Source of the DNA: Daedaleopsis sinensis
Taxonomy: Eukaryota; Basidiomycota; Agaricomycetes; Polyporales; Polyporaceae
NCBI GenBank assembly: GCA_033807695.1
Contig: CM066300.1
Span: 2,046,001 to 2,110,000 of the forward strand
Direction: 5' to 3'
Length of the DNA: 64,000 bases
This document shows positions 30,597 to 41,800 of this stretch, one piece after another. Positions within the stretch are counted from its first letter, which is position 1; each line of letters opens with the position of its first letter. Made by a program: the position numbers and the translations under genes. Below the pieces are notes generated by a model. That model ran no database searches, had not been told where the DNA came from, and saw nothing but the letters and a program-made list of their open reading frames with translations.

Positions 30597-31923
30597 TTAG
30601 GGTGCTTCCTGTGCTTCTTGTTCTCGGATCTCGCGCTCTAGACGCTCTCTCTCCGCTTGTCGCATACGCATGAGTGTGAGTGATTCGTAGTCCAGACCAG
30701 GAACGTCGGTGGCGGCAGTGGGTTTGGGGGGTAAGGAATTGAAATCGGGCTGCGAGTGCTTGTCAGCTATCTGCGGAACTAATGAAGCTTGGAGGTGCGT
30801 ACGAATGTTGATGGGAACGACGAGAATGGCCCGTCAGAGGATGGTGGTGGAGCCGGTGATGCAGCGGCCGGCGACGTGTGGTCAGAAGAAACCGAGGCGG
30901 GTACAGGGCCAGCTTCTTTCTTTGTGCCACCCAGTTGCCCCATCTTCTTGAGCCAGCCGATGAGCTCTGGTTCCTTGCCCTCCGCCCAGTCAACCTCGAT
31001 GTCCCCAAGTCCGTTCTGGGCTTTACCGCTCGCACAGACGGCTGCAAATGCCCCTCCAATTTGTTTGAAGGGAACGAGTGCGGTACCACGCTTCGGTTTC
31101 TTGGGGGGAGCCGGCTTCAGGGAGAGAACTATAGAGGATTCGTCGAGCGGACCGAATGGTGTCAGAAGCGTGCTCAGACTGCCGGCGTCTGTGAGCGTAG
31201 GGTGTGCGGCAAGCGTATACTTTACGCGAACTGTGGTGTCCAGGAGACCTAAGTAGACTTGTGTATGAGCGACGGACAGTCTTGCGGAAAGGTCGCAACT
31301 TACCGAGGGAAGGCGGGTCGATCCCATCGTCTGCGGCATGCTGCGCCTTCTTCGCCAACTCCTCCCGCTCGCGTTCCTTCTTCTGCAAGTCCCGTTCTCG
31401 CTCTTCCCGCAATCGTCTCCCTTCTTCCATGATGCGCTCGTTCTCAAAAAATCGCTCTTTCTTCTCTGCCTCCTTCTCTACCCGGGCCTTCTTGAGCGTG
31501 CGCTCTCTCTCTTCGAGTTCCTCGACGAGACCCTTCCTCTTCGCGTCATACGACGCAAACCGAGCTTTCTTAGCTTCCTTAAGACGGAGCTTGGCGTCCA
31601 GAGCCATCCGCCGAAGGGGGTCAAGGAGAAGCTCTTGCGCCTGATGTAGTTCATGGAACTTGCGTGCTGTTACTAGCTTAGTATCACTCTATATGAGCAT
31701 GCGGGGTAAGAACTCACATGCATCTGGGTTGCCGCGATTCTTTATGCGAGCTTGGTTAGAGTCTTTGTTCAGATATCCATAGGATAGATTAGTGAGCACT
31801 CACCCTATCTGGATGGACCTTGAGAGACCGTTGCCTGTAGGCGGTCTTGATTTCCTGCTCCGTAGCCTCGGTGGAAAGGCCCAGCAGCTCATATGGGTTC
31901 ACCTCTTCTTCGGCGGTAGACAT
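30597..31923 (-). CDS. DNAJC17: DNAJC17/Cwf23-like J-domain and RRM splicing chaperone
   Basis: Spliceosome-associated Hsp40. The ATG at 31923 starts MSTAEEEVNPYELLGLSTEA, a J domain with TAYRQRSLKVHPDR containing the HPD motif that stimulates Hsp70. Short introns follow. A long charged coiled coil comes next (LRLKEAKKARFASYDAKRKG ... EELEERERTLKKARVEKEAE). A degenerate RRM follows (TTVRVKYTLAAHPTLTDAGS ... RGTALVPFKQIGGAFAAV). The C-terminus ends ...MRMRQAERERLEREIREQEA then QEAP. J domain, coiled coil and RRM in this order are specific to the DNAJC17 family (yeast Cwc23, fission-yeast Cwf23). It is convergent with the M20 gene, 117 bp between stops, so the retroelement insertion may affect read-in transcription here. 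Confidence 0.87.
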
Positions 31924-32283
31924 TGCGGTCGCAAAGATGGCGTAGCACAGGTAAAGTTAAGAAATGCCAGGATAAGCTGAGTCTGCGAGTTGAGCAAGAG
32001 TTGCGAGCTCCCGGGGTTACAGTAGAGACTCCGAGTCGGAGGGTTTGGCAGAGTCAGTCGAGAAGCTGAGTGGCGCCGAGCTGAACGAATGGAGTGCGGC
32101 CGGGCCGGGGCACCGGGCCGGCTCTTAGCGAGCCCCTGTCCACCAGCGCCAACGCGTCGCCCATCTCGTCGTCGACTCAGTCCCTGACCTGTTCGTCTGA
32201 GGTGAGTATTCTGAGTCTGCCAGTTGACTGGGTTCAACGTATCTAAATCGCTGATCGACGAGCGTACACCGTACTGCAGCTAC
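31924..32283. promoter_or_regulatory. Divergent upstream region
   Basis: 360 bp between the DNAJC17-like gene (-) and MYND gene A (+). No exon seen. Confidence 0.45.
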
Positions 32284-33309
32284 ATGTCGTCCTCGCATAT
32301 ACCCGATGACTTCACGCTCGACGTGCACGACCTCGCGGCGATCATCTTGTACGAACACTCCCGCTCCGAAACCCTTTTGCCAAACTCCCAGCTCGTAGAG
32401 ATCAACCGGGGCGTCACCTCTCTTGTAACTCTTCCGTCCTGCGTTCTTGATGAGGACTGGCACGTCGCTCAAGCAGTCGGCCAAAAGCGCGTCGCATATA
32501 TCTTGAAGAAGAACTCGGACGCGGCTGAGCGCGTTACTGTGGACACCTTCGCGTCTCCGGATGGGGTCAAGGTCCCAGGTGGCGATGAACTGACTCGACG
32601 CGAGCTCGAGGACGTCTTCTGGCGCTGCAAGACGTTCAACAGCGGCTACGTCCTCAGTTATGTCGCTCAACGCGTATTTGACAGTCTACCTCACACTGCA
32701 AGGCTACGCGCACGGACGTCGACCAAGCACGAAGTTATATGCAAGCCGAGCGAGGTGACCGTCGGAGAGATCGACATCCATGCGAAGGAGGCGTGCCTCA
32801 TTGTCGACTACGAACCGCGTCCAGACCTCGGAGAGGGGGAACCAGTGAATATGTCGCAGCATCTTTCTGGGCTTGGCGACGAGAGCACGCCGTGGGTGTT
32901 CTTGATGCTCGGCGAGGCCAAATCGAAGAATTTGCAAGTCGACACCCGCGTCGTGCTGGACCTTGTCGTATCTCAGATCGGAGGAAGAGGCGAAGGTGGA
33001 GAATTGTTCGCCCTCGATCGTGCACTCGATTACCATCGCAAGGTCCTTCCCAAGGTCGCGAACGAGCTGGAGAAGTACAATCTGTCCGGTAAGCTCATCC
33101 TCTCAAAGGATAGCATCCGTATTCCCGCGGATAAGCTTGTGGCAGCTGTGATGGGTAGAGTCAGGCGAATCGCAAGTGGGGAAGACGACTTTTGCAGGTA
33201 TTGCGGGAAGGAAGATGTGCCTGCTCAGTGTTCGAAGTGTAAAAAGGCTCGCTTCTGCTCGTCATGCCATGTACTGGGTTGGAAGTACCACAAGTCCTGG
33301 TGTACTTGA
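32284..33309 (+). CDS. MYND zinc-finger protein A
   Basis: Intronless 341-codon gene starting at the ATG at 32284 (MSSSHIPDDFTLDVHDLAAI). The body has no known enzyme domain. The C-terminus is a MYND finger: C-R-Y-C-G-K-E-D-V-P-A-Q-C-S-K-C-K-K-A-R-F-C ... C-H ... GWKYHKSWC, with the usual C/H ligands. MYND fingers bind proline-rich partners. It is clearly paralogous to gene B at 34688-35659: both share IPDDF.LD.HD.AAI.L, DTFASP/DTLASP, R.LED.FWRCKT.N, SLP.TARLR.RTS, QIGGRG/QVGGRG..GELFAL and GWKYH..WC. Lack of introns in this intron-rich region suggests the family spread partly by retrocopying. Function unknown. Confidence 0.8.
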   Translation: MSSSHIPDDFTLDVHDLAAIILYEHSRSETLLPNSQLVEINRGVTSLVTLPSCVLDEDWHVAQAVGQKRVAYILKKNSDAAERVTVDTFASPDGVKVPGGDELTRRELEDVFWRCKTFNSGYVLSYVAQRVFDSLPHTARLRARTSTKHEVICKPSEVTVGEIDIHAKEACLIVDYEPRPDLGEGEPVNMSQHLSGLGDESTPWVFLMLGEAKSKNLQVDTRVVLDLVVSQIGGRGEGGELFALDRALDYHRKVLPKVANELEKYNLSGKLILSKDSIRIPADKLVAAVMGRVRRIASGEDDFCRYCGKEDVPAQCSKCKKARFCSSCHVLGWKYHKSWCT

Positions 33310-33501
33310 TCTCTCGCTATTTAGTAATGCGGTAATAGTCGTTCGTTATCATGTATGTCTGTATCCCTACGTACTTGTACTGTACACTTGTTCAAAAGTT
33401 GCCGCAGATCATCTTCAAGTTGAAGCGCCCAACTCTCCTGCTATCACCAACCGTCGGAGGATCATCCTACATCTATAACCTCCATCTCTTCTGAACAGCA
33501 C
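33310..33501. other. Short intergenic spacer
   Basis: 3' flank of MYND gene A and upstream region of the KPWE-like gene. Nothing recognised. Confidence 0.45.
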
Positions 33502-34451
33502 ATGGATACTTCCAGTCCTATTTCACGCTTTTTGTCATATCAATTCGCCACAGACACCCAGTTTCAGGTGCCTATGCCTCTTTCCGAACCTGTAGGCGAG
33601 AGGACTTACGACAATGACTACACAAGCAAGGCTTAGAAGGAATTCTATGCAGTGGTGTGCTTGAGGGGAAAAATGAGAATCGGAAGCATGAAATTCTGCT
33701 GCGTTCGGAAATCTTCTACTTCAATCGGTATGTCGATCCCTTGTGTCTGCCGCTATTGCTTCACGCGAACAACCATCTAGGATGACAGGCCTCTCAATCT
33801 CGGTGGACGATGTGCGAGAGGCCCGAAGCCATACAGGAGGACTGCAAGCCTTCTCATCGGGGCCTGACTTACCGGCAACGAACCCTGCTGCACGACCGCA
33901 TGCGGGGGAAGAAGAGCCGCAGACATTGTCGTTCGCACAGCTGAAGGAGCTGATTGAGCAAGGGAGGACAGACGAAATACCGAACAACAAGAAGATACCG
34001 GATGTACTAAGCGTATGTCTTCGCATTGACCTGTTTCGGTCCATCCATGTTGATTGTCTCCCCATAGTCCGAGGCTCCGAGCGAGTCGAAAGCAGAAGCT
34101 AGGTGAGAGCCTTGGGAGCTTGCTGCAACAGCTTGATAACTAAGACACCAAAAGTTCTGTACGAGTAGGCAAAGATGGGATTCGTTCAAGTTCGTGTATA
34201 CTACAGGTCCACAGACTATGGCATCTCAATCGCGCTCGCGGTTGTCGATTGAGGAAACACTGTCTGAACAGAACGGTGATGACCATGGTCATACGAGGTG
34301 TTGTCTTCATCATACATTAACTATTGCTCTAAAAACTACAGCTTACAGGGTCATGGCATTTCCGGAATGGCGACACGTTGTTCATGTGCCAATGGGCGGT
34401 ATCGTGCCTCAGCACACCCTAGTGCAGAAGGTGCGTCCTATTCATCACTAA
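33502..34451 (+). CDS. KPWE-domain protein, PEX39-related
   Basis: Exons assembled: ATG 33502 (MDTSSPISRFLSYQFATDTQ), then QGLEGILCSGVLEGKNENRK..EILLRSEIFYFNR, then (33782-34015) MTGLSISVDDVREA ... LSFAQLKELIEQGRTDEIPN and NKKIPDVLS, then (34068-34103) SEAPSESKAEAR. This matches the Pfam KPWE domain family, which includes small PTS2-import factors (PEX39). Family members finish R-K-K-P-W-E. Here the best acceptor, at ~34166, gives R-Q-R-W-D-S-F, a changed motif, followed by an unusual extension of about 85 codons. Either I have the wrong last acceptor or the motif has diverged. It lies between the two MYND paralogues. The 3' end is uncertain. Confidence 0.6.
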
Positions 34452-34687
34452 ATGAAGGTAAGTGAAGGAGAGGCAATATCGCTGTCAGCATGTGCTGTAG
34501 CGAAGCGCAACAAATATCGTCAATGTTAACATCCTGTCCGATGCATGCATTCCCGTAGCTTGATTCGACTACCTGGAGGCTGACAGTTGTATCAGGCTAA
34601 CATGCAAGTCGCAGAAGGGTACCATGTTTTCTACTCATCTCCCTAATCGTATATCGTCCGCACCCGCCAACCCATCACTGTGTCATC

Positions 34688-35659
34688 ATGCCCATACCTG
34701 ACGACTTCATACTCGACATCCATGACTTCGCCGCAATCGTCCTGGACACCCACGCGCGCATAGACCCTCCCTTCCGCACAAGCAAGCTCGTCGAGGTCGC
34801 CACAGGAACGGGCCGCATCCGCACATACGAGCAAGCCAACCTCGCAATCCCCCCCGAGTGGCAGTCGGCGCAGGACAAGCCGCGGGTCGCGTACATCCAC
34901 GATCGGAACCGCGCCTCCGAGTCGCAGGACGCAACGACGACCGTCGACACCCTCGCGTCTCCCGGGAAGCTGCTCACGCCCGGGGACCGCGCGCTGCGCC
35001 GGCGCGACCTCGAGGACGCGTTCTGGCGCTGCAAGACGCTCAACAACGGCTCCTTCCTCGGGGACACCGCCCACCGCGTCCTGTCGAGCCTCCCGCGGAC
35101 CGCGCGGCTGCGCGTCCGGACGTCGCAGGGATACGAGCTGACGTGCGCCGCGCACGAGGTCCGCGTGCTGCTCAACAAGGTCTCCCCGCACGAGTCGTGC
35201 TTCGTGTCCGAGGGCGCGCAGCACTGGGTCGGGTTCGGCAAGAGGCTGTCTTGGCCGGTACTCCTGCTTGGAGGCGGCGCGGCGGAGCACACCGTCGTGC
35301 TCGACCTTGCGATAGCGCAGGTCGGCGGCAGGGGCCTGGGCGACGAGCTGTTCGCGCTGGAGAGCGTGGAGGAGTACAGGGTCGAGCTGCTCCCGAAGTA
35401 CGCCGTGTCGGCCGAGTGCAATGGCAAGCTGTACATCTTCAACCCGTCGGTCATGACCATGGAGCAGCGGGAGCGGCAAGGAGCTCTCGTCCCTAAGATC
35501 ATGGACCGGCTTGCGAAGATTGCCAACGGCCAGGACTACTTCTGCAGGCATTGTGGAAAAGACAACGTCAACTTGCGCTGTTCGAGGTGCGAGAAGGCTT
35601 GCTTCTGTTTAGCATGCTTGGATGTGGGCTGGAAGTACCATGAGATCTGGTGCTCATGA
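34688..35659 (+). CDS. MYND zinc-finger protein B
   Basis: Intronless 323-codon paralogue of gene A. The ATG at 34688 starts MPIPDDFILDIHDFAAIVLD; the C-terminal MYND finger is C-R-H-C-G-K-D-N-V-N-L-R-C-S-R-C-E-K-A-C-F-C ... GWKYHEIWCS. Compared with A, the HxxxC end reads H-E-I-W-C and ligands are kept. It is more GC-rich than A, and the region with MSQHLSGLGDE in A is shortened. No catalytic domain. A putative adaptor or transcriptional regulator; role unknown. Confidence 0.8.
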   Translation: MPIPDDFILDIHDFAAIVLDTHARIDPPFRTSKLVEVATGTGRIRTYEQANLAIPPEWQSAQDKPRVAYIHDRNRASESQDATTTVDTLASPGKLLTPGDRALRRRDLEDAFWRCKTLNNGSFLGDTAHRVLSSLPRTARLRVRTSQGYELTCAAHEVRVLLNKVSPHESCFVSEGAQHWVGFGKRLSWPVLLLGGGAAEHTVVLDLAIAQVGGRGLGDELFALESVEEYRVELLPKYAVSAECNGKLYIFNPSVMTMEQRERQGALVPKIMDRLAKIANGQDYFCRHCGKDNVNLRCSRCEKACFCLACLDVGWKYHEIWCS

Positions 35660-35791
35660 GCCGTTGCGCCGTTATTAAAATCCGCATCGCAAATCTGTAT
35701 CATATATCATCAAAGTATGCATCGGACATGCTGTAGTGTACACTCTCATATATGTGACAAGATCGAGAAGATGGCGGCATCTCACCATGGT

Positions 35792-37285
35792 TTATCTCTG
35801 GCTCTTCAGCTTCAACCCGGGTAGACTGAACATCTGAAACAGATAGAGTCCTACATCAGCCATCGAACTTGCGACTATGCTACTGATCTCACCTCGAAGA
35901 TCATCTCTGCAGGAGCACCCCACCCGCGCACGCCTTCAACCTGGTTCACGAGTTGGTTGCCAAGGATGACACCGATGACTGAACCGGTCTCTTCACAGAT
36001 GATTGGTCCACCACTCGACCCTGGTGTCGGAGGCGGCTCGAAGTGCAAATGCGCGAGAGAGTCGTATGTGCCGGGCTGAATGCGCGAAGTCATGATCAGT
36101 CTCAACAGCAAGCCATACCATTCCATAGAAACTTACCTGAGCTTCTCTCCCAGCATAATCCCTGTACCCCAGTACTGTGCCCTTCACCCACTTACGCCAT
36201 GTCCCACCAACCCATGGGGTCCAACCGTCACGATGAGACCCCGTCTCAGGTGGTCTGTCGGCGACAAAATGCGCTCGGATAGGCGTACCTGCGTGGACAG
36301 GGTATGGGTTTACCGGGAGCGAGCGCAGTCGAGAATCTGAAGAAGAGGAGAGCAAGAGGACGTCTCCGCGGTGCATAGCAGACAGGACCGATGTCACTGG
36401 TTGAAACGAGGGGTGGTCGGACGAGCCTGAGATTAGAAACGACCCTGATAGCATCTGGTCACTGGGAACAGCGGGACTGGGACGCGCCGCGCGCATTAGA
36501 GGATCGTGCCGAATCTCCATAGCATAACGCACCCAATCAACACACAATCCGAGAAATTCAGGCAAAGTGTGGTGGTTTGGCGTGAACGAGGACATGAGAA
36601 CCGGCGCACAACCGCACAGTGACAGCTAGGCAGAACCCACCTCTTCCAGCGTATGCGCGCAGGTCACAAACACGCTCTGGCCCTCCGGTATCCCAGGTGC
36701 ATGTACCGCGAATCCAGAGCTATACGCGACCTTGTGCTTGCCCGTGCGGTCGTGCACGGCATGCGCGACCATGACCAGTGCCCCGTCCGCGGTGCTCGCG
36801 TCCGCTTGTGTCTGCGCGTCCTTCGAGAACTGCACCCGCCGTGCGACGTCCGGCCGGGACTCGTACGGAAGGGAGGCGTCGAGGACGTTACCGGCGCGTT
36901 TCATGTACTCCTCCACAAGGTCAGTGAGAGATGCCGGCGTCGACGTTAGGGCAATTGGAGAGGTGGGGTTCGAGGAGGTATTCTCGCGAGATTGTCTTGC
37001 GGCAACCTGCTGTAGTTCAGCGATGACCTGCGCGTCGAATGGGCGTATGGAGGGCGCAGAAGGCGTTGCAGGACTGCCGGGTCGATGATGAGGTGTGAGT
37101 CCTGGGCCGGTGGCAGGAGCTGCAGGCGGATTTCCGACATAAGTGGTTGGGCCAACTTGAGCATAGTGCCTTTGCTGCCTATGACTAGTAACCTGAGTCT
37201 TGCGAGCTCTCACTGCATGAGTAGAGGTGGTAGTAGCGCGAAGAACAAGAGACCGGCTGCGAGAGGCTATCGTGGATGAGCTCAT
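35792..37285 (-). CDS. Trypsin-fold serine protease with probable mitochondrial presequence
   Basis: The ATG at 37285 gives an N-terminus rich in Ser/Arg/Thr and lacking acids (SSSTIASRSRSLVLRATTTS ... RARKTQVTSHRQQRHYA), typical of a mitochondrial presequence. The protease core carries FVTCAHTLEE (catalytic His), a middle segment with GDVLLLSS (candidate Asp) and PGSSGGPIICEETGSVIGVI (catalytic Ser in G-S-S-G-G-P). The last exon, joined across an intron at ~35830-35895, encodes MFSLPGLKLKSQR. A PDZ domain is not evident, so it is a trypsin_2-like stand-alone protease rather than a classic HtrA. Substrates are unknown. It is downstream of BCAT on the same strand. Confidence 0.75.
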
Positions 37286-37482
37286 GATGGGTAGGGTGAT
37301 CGTAGAAGCGGGCGTATAACTGCGTATAAGCAGCTGTGAACCATTGCATGACGTCATACTAAAGCGTCCTACTATAATTGAAATCAAGACACCCGCAAGC
37401 CTGTATATAGTCGCAGATACCATGAACCCATCGAGAACCAGCACTGTTCGTATGGGTATAGCAGCTTCTACAGTAGGTCAAT

Positions 37483-39147
37483 CTAAACCTCCACACTCCA
37501 AGGGTGAGGGATCGCGCCAGTCTGGATGCCAGTCAAGTGCTTCCACAGAGGGCGCGATACAGGGCCCATCCCGTCGGGGCCAGTAGGAATCATCAAGTCC
37601 TCGCCCAGATACCCAATCCTGTCAACGGGGCTGATGACTGCTGCAGTGCCCGTACCGAAGAACTCGACGAGGTTGCCGGCAAGCGCAGCCTCCTTCACTT
37701 CACCCATCGTCACCGGCCGCTCGGAGACGACAAGCTTGTCCGTCAGCTCGGGGACTTCGAACGTTCCAGTGGCGTGGCCCTTCGCGAGCTCAAGGACCGA
37801 GTCGCGCGTCACTCCAGGAAGGATCATGCCGTCGAGGGGCGGGGTAACAAGCTCAGTGACTGGACAAGAAGAAAGGTCGGTGTCAGCGAGATTGTGGTGA
37901 TTTGAGCGAGGGAGACATACCACCGCCTGCACGCTTGAACACGACGAATGCATTCATTGTGCCGACTTCAGTGATGTAGTGTTCGGGGCCCTGCAGCCAC
38001 AAGTTCTGCACGTAACCTTTCGCTGATGCGAATTTTTGTGCAGCTACGCCGGCAGCATAATTCGCGCCTAGCTTGTACGCGCCAATACCTGTTCAAACAT
38101 ATGAGGAGACGAATGACACTACAGCAAAGGGAATGCGTACCTCCTGGCGCAGCGCGCACATACTCTGTCGTACCATAGAGCGCGACAGGCTTGAAGCCTT
38201 GTGGGTAATAAGGACCCACAGGACTGCAGATGACAAAGAGAAGAGCCTCTTTCGGTGGTGAGATGCCCAATGCTGCTTGGGTGCCGACTGGGACACAATC
38301 AGCGTTTACATCGCGTTTTGAAACACCTGTGCTGGAACGTACTGAGCGTGGGACGGATGTATAGACTGTATCCTGGCGTATTAGGGATCCAATGTTTGTC
38401 CATTCGGATGAGTTGTTTCAAGAGCTCGACCATAGCATCAGGGTTAAACATCTAAAGCAACAATTTAAGTATCGTGCTCGGTTGGGTTGAAAGTCACTAA
38501 AACAACATACGGGTAATGCGACACGGTCGGCGCTAGTATTCATGCGCTTCATGTTCATGTCCGGGCGGAACAAGGTGACCTTACCGTTGAGATCACGGTA
38601 AGCTTTGAGACCTTCGAATAGACAATGTGCATAATGGAAGACGGTAGCGCTAGGAGGCAAAGACACATTATCGTCTGCCGGAGGCAATTGCTTAGCCTGG
38701 GTCGTTCTGAGAAGGAGTAGTTACTTACAAGGCTGGATCTTCGGAGCACCCCATCCTTCAAGGATATGCCATGGCACGGTCAACATGTGATCCGTCTTGC
38801 CGAAGGTTCATAAGAAGCACTCCAATTAACATATCCGTGGATTAAAACTTACGAAGGTGTGGCCGAAGACAAGGCCGGAAGGAGGGGGGACTTGCTTCGG
38901 CTCCTTTGTCTTAGTGACTTGCAGAAGGGAAGGCTACGGAGGCGAAGTCGGTACACATATCCCAAGGGCTGTGCATCGAGATGCATACCTCGATATCAGG
39001 CAACTTTACAAGCTCGCCAGTCATAGGATCCTGTGCGGTCGAGGAGTTGTACCTCGCATTGAGGAGCCGGGAAACTTGAGAGGGGCGGGGACCAAAGGCC
39101 CTATACCGCAGAGGGGAGAAACGCATAGAACGGAGAGTGGAGGCCAT
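37483..39147 (-). CDS. Branched-chain-amino-acid aminotransferase, mitochondrial type
   Basis: PLP enzyme interconverting Leu/Ile/Val and their 2-oxo acids. The start at 39147 gives an Arg/Ser-rich, acid-free presequence ([20 protein letters not shown] ... [10 protein letters not shown]). Family landmarks: [85 protein letters not shown] with the PLP-binding Lys, [29 protein letters not shown] and [19 protein letters not shown]. About six introns interrupt it. Full length. Divergent from 6-phosphogluconate dehydrogenase, with a ~720-bp shared upstream region. Confidence 0.93.
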
Positions 39148-39869
39148 CTCTAGTTTTGCGAAACAAAGACGAGCGAGACGAGAAGAGCAGGAAGAGCAGA
39201 GGCCGAGTCACTATAGAGAGTGGTGATTCCGAGTCAGAGTGACTGAGCTGATATTTCCGCGGCTATATTGTTTTTACATACTAATGGCATCGGCAACTCC
39301 CGCACCGGTCCGGGACATTGATAGGACACAGAGACGCGGTGTGGCCCGCATAGCTGGCCTGGTTCTGTGCAAGTTGAACGAGGAGGAGTTGAAGGCAGAG
39401 AGCGCGTATTAGACTCGAAGACCAGACTGGGCAGATCGGACAGAACGCGGCAACTGGCGTCTTGTCACAGACGCGGGATGTCACAGCAGCAGAGACGTGA
39501 CCGCGGCCGTTGCGACGCGTCGTGCGCGACTTCGTTATCGATGGGACCAATGTGCTCTCTGTGCTCTCTCATCCGCCGACACACGACGCTGTCCACTGTC
39601 GCCGGGCGTCGATGAGGCCGGCCAGTGTGGGACTACGACTTGGAAATGGAGCTCGCCCTCGGTGGACGACGGGGAACGGTGTGGGATGCCGGAGAGGGAT
39701 GCTCGCACGGTCATGCCCTCCGGACCGGCGTGACAAAGACGTCAGTTGGAGGGACCCGGATTACATATCTCATCGCCATCACTCTCCCCAACTTTCTCTG
39801 CGATCGCTCAGATCCTCTTCCTCATCCACCACCACCATCTCCTCCTCCTCCTCATCCCATTCATCAACA
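39148..39869. promoter_or_regulatory. Divergent promoter of BCAT and 6PGDH
   Basis: 722 bp. The last ~90 bp before the 6PGDH ATG are strongly pyrimidine-rich (runs of cct/cat), a feature of highly expressed fungal genes. No exon. Confidence 0.5.
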
Positions 39870-41800
39870 ATGGCTGCTCCCGTGTATGTCCTTTAAATTC
39901 TGCTCGCCACCCTGGCATCCTCACAAACGCAATATGCAGCGGTGACATCGGCCTCATCGGTTTGGCCGTCATGGTGCGTTCCTTCTTTCTTCATGTCCGA
40001 ATCGTGTTCTGACGGATCGCAACACAGGGCCAAAACCTCGTCCTCAACATGAACGACAAGGGCTTCACTGTCGTCGCATTCAACCGCACGACCAGCAAGG
40101 TCGATGCCTTCCTCGCGAATGAGGCCAAGGGTACGCACTGCGTTATCTAGCCGACGTCATCTACAACCGCCCATATTATCTACAGGCACCAAAGTTGTCG
40201 GCGCATGGTCGATCGAGGAGCTTTGCGCGAAGCTCAAGCGTCCCCGCAAGATCATCCTTCTCGTCAAGGCTGGTTCTGCCGTCGACGACTTCATCAAGCA
40301 GCTCATTCCCCACCTTGAGCCTGGAGACATCATCATTGACGGTGGTAACTCTCACTTCCCCGACTCCATCCGCCGCACCAAGGAACTTGAGGAGAAGGGC
40401 TTCCTCTTCGTCGGTTCTGGTGTCTCTGGCGGTGAGGAGGGTGCCCGTCACGGTCCCTCACTCATGCCCGGCGGTTCTCCGGCCGCCTGGCCACACATCA
40501 AGCAGATCTTCCAGGCTACTGCTGCCCAGGTCAACGGCGAGCCCTGCTGTGACTGGGTCGGTGAGACTGGCGCCGGCCACTACGTGAAGATGGTCCACAA
40601 CGGTGAGAGCATTCGCACGTTCTGCTTCCTTTATGGGGCATTAATGACTAACATCGCATGTAGGTATCGAGTACGGTGACATGCAGCTGATCGCTGAGGC
40701 TTACGACATTCTCAAGCGTGGTCTCGGTCTCCACGAGGGCGAGATTGCGGATATCTTCAACACCTGGAACAAGGGCGTTCTCGACTCTTTCCTCATTGAG
40801 ATCACTGCCAACATCCTCAAGTTCAACGACGACGACGGCGAGCCTCTCGTCACCAAGATCCTTGACCAGGCAGGCCAGAAGGGTACCGGAAAGTGGACTG
40901 CCATTGCTGCTCTCGACGCCGGCATGCCCGGTATGATTCCTTCTTACATGCGCATATCGGAATTATTACTAACACGTGCATCCATAGTGACGCTCATCGG
41001 CGAGGCTGTCTTCGCGCGTTGCTTGTCCAGCATCAAGGAGGAGCGTCTCCGTGCTAGCAAGCAAATTGCTGGTCCTCAAAAGGAGGCGTTCAAGGGCGAC
41101 AAGAAGCAGTTCATCGACGACCTTGAGCAGGCTCTCTATGCGTCCAAGATCATCTCGTACACTCAGGGATTCATGCTCATGCGCGAGACGGCTAAGGAGG
41201 TGAATCATTATGTGATGGACCCAGCTTCGAGACCATGCTGACGGGTCGAGTTTAGCTCAGCTGGAACCTCAACTACGCCGGTATCGCGCAGATGTGGCGT
41301 GGTGGTTGCATCATCAAGTCCGTCTTCCTCGGTGACATCACCTCGGCGTACCACAAGAACGACAAGCTTGAGTCATTGCTTTTCGACGACTTCTTCAACA
41401 AGGCTGTGCACAAGGCGCAGCCCGGATGGCGCCGCATCGTCGCTCAGGCCGTTCTCTGGGGTATCCCCACTCCCGCCTTCTCCACCGCCCTTGCATTCTT
41501 CGACGGTTACCGCAGTGAGATCGTCCCCGCTAACATCCTCCAGGCGCAGGTAAGATCGTTTCCCTGAGTTCTATCGTGTATAGCGGATGACCAATATCGC
41601 ATCTCCAGCGTGACTACTTCGGTGCCCACACTTTCCGTGTACTTCCCGGCAAGGAGAATGCCAAGCTCAAGGCCGGCCAGGACATCCGTGCGTGCTTTAT
41701 CATAGCGATCCGCACGTATCTCTGACCAATGAATCTCACCACAGACATCAACTGGACCGGCCGTGGTGGCAACGTGTCCGCATCCACCTACTCCGCCTAA
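39870..41800 (+). CDS. GND1: 6-phosphogluconate dehydrogenase (decarboxylating)
   Basis: Oxidises 6-phosphogluconate to ribulose 5-phosphate with NADP+, the third oxidative pentose-phosphate step. The ATG at 39870 starts MAAPV; the first introns break the Rossmann motif [20 protein letters not shown]. Then [36 protein letters not shown] and [19 protein letters not shown] with the catalytic Lys, followed by LAARx-type C-terminal elements ([48 protein letters not shown]). It ends [16 protein letters not shown]. Length is about 490 residues, normal. There are seven or so short introns. Confidence 0.96.

Noticed and set aside
39510..39896. Plus-strand frame running into the 6PGDH start
   Set aside because: Contains the pyrimidine-rich leader read as Ser/His repeats; the conserved 6PGDH protein starts at the ATG at 39870.
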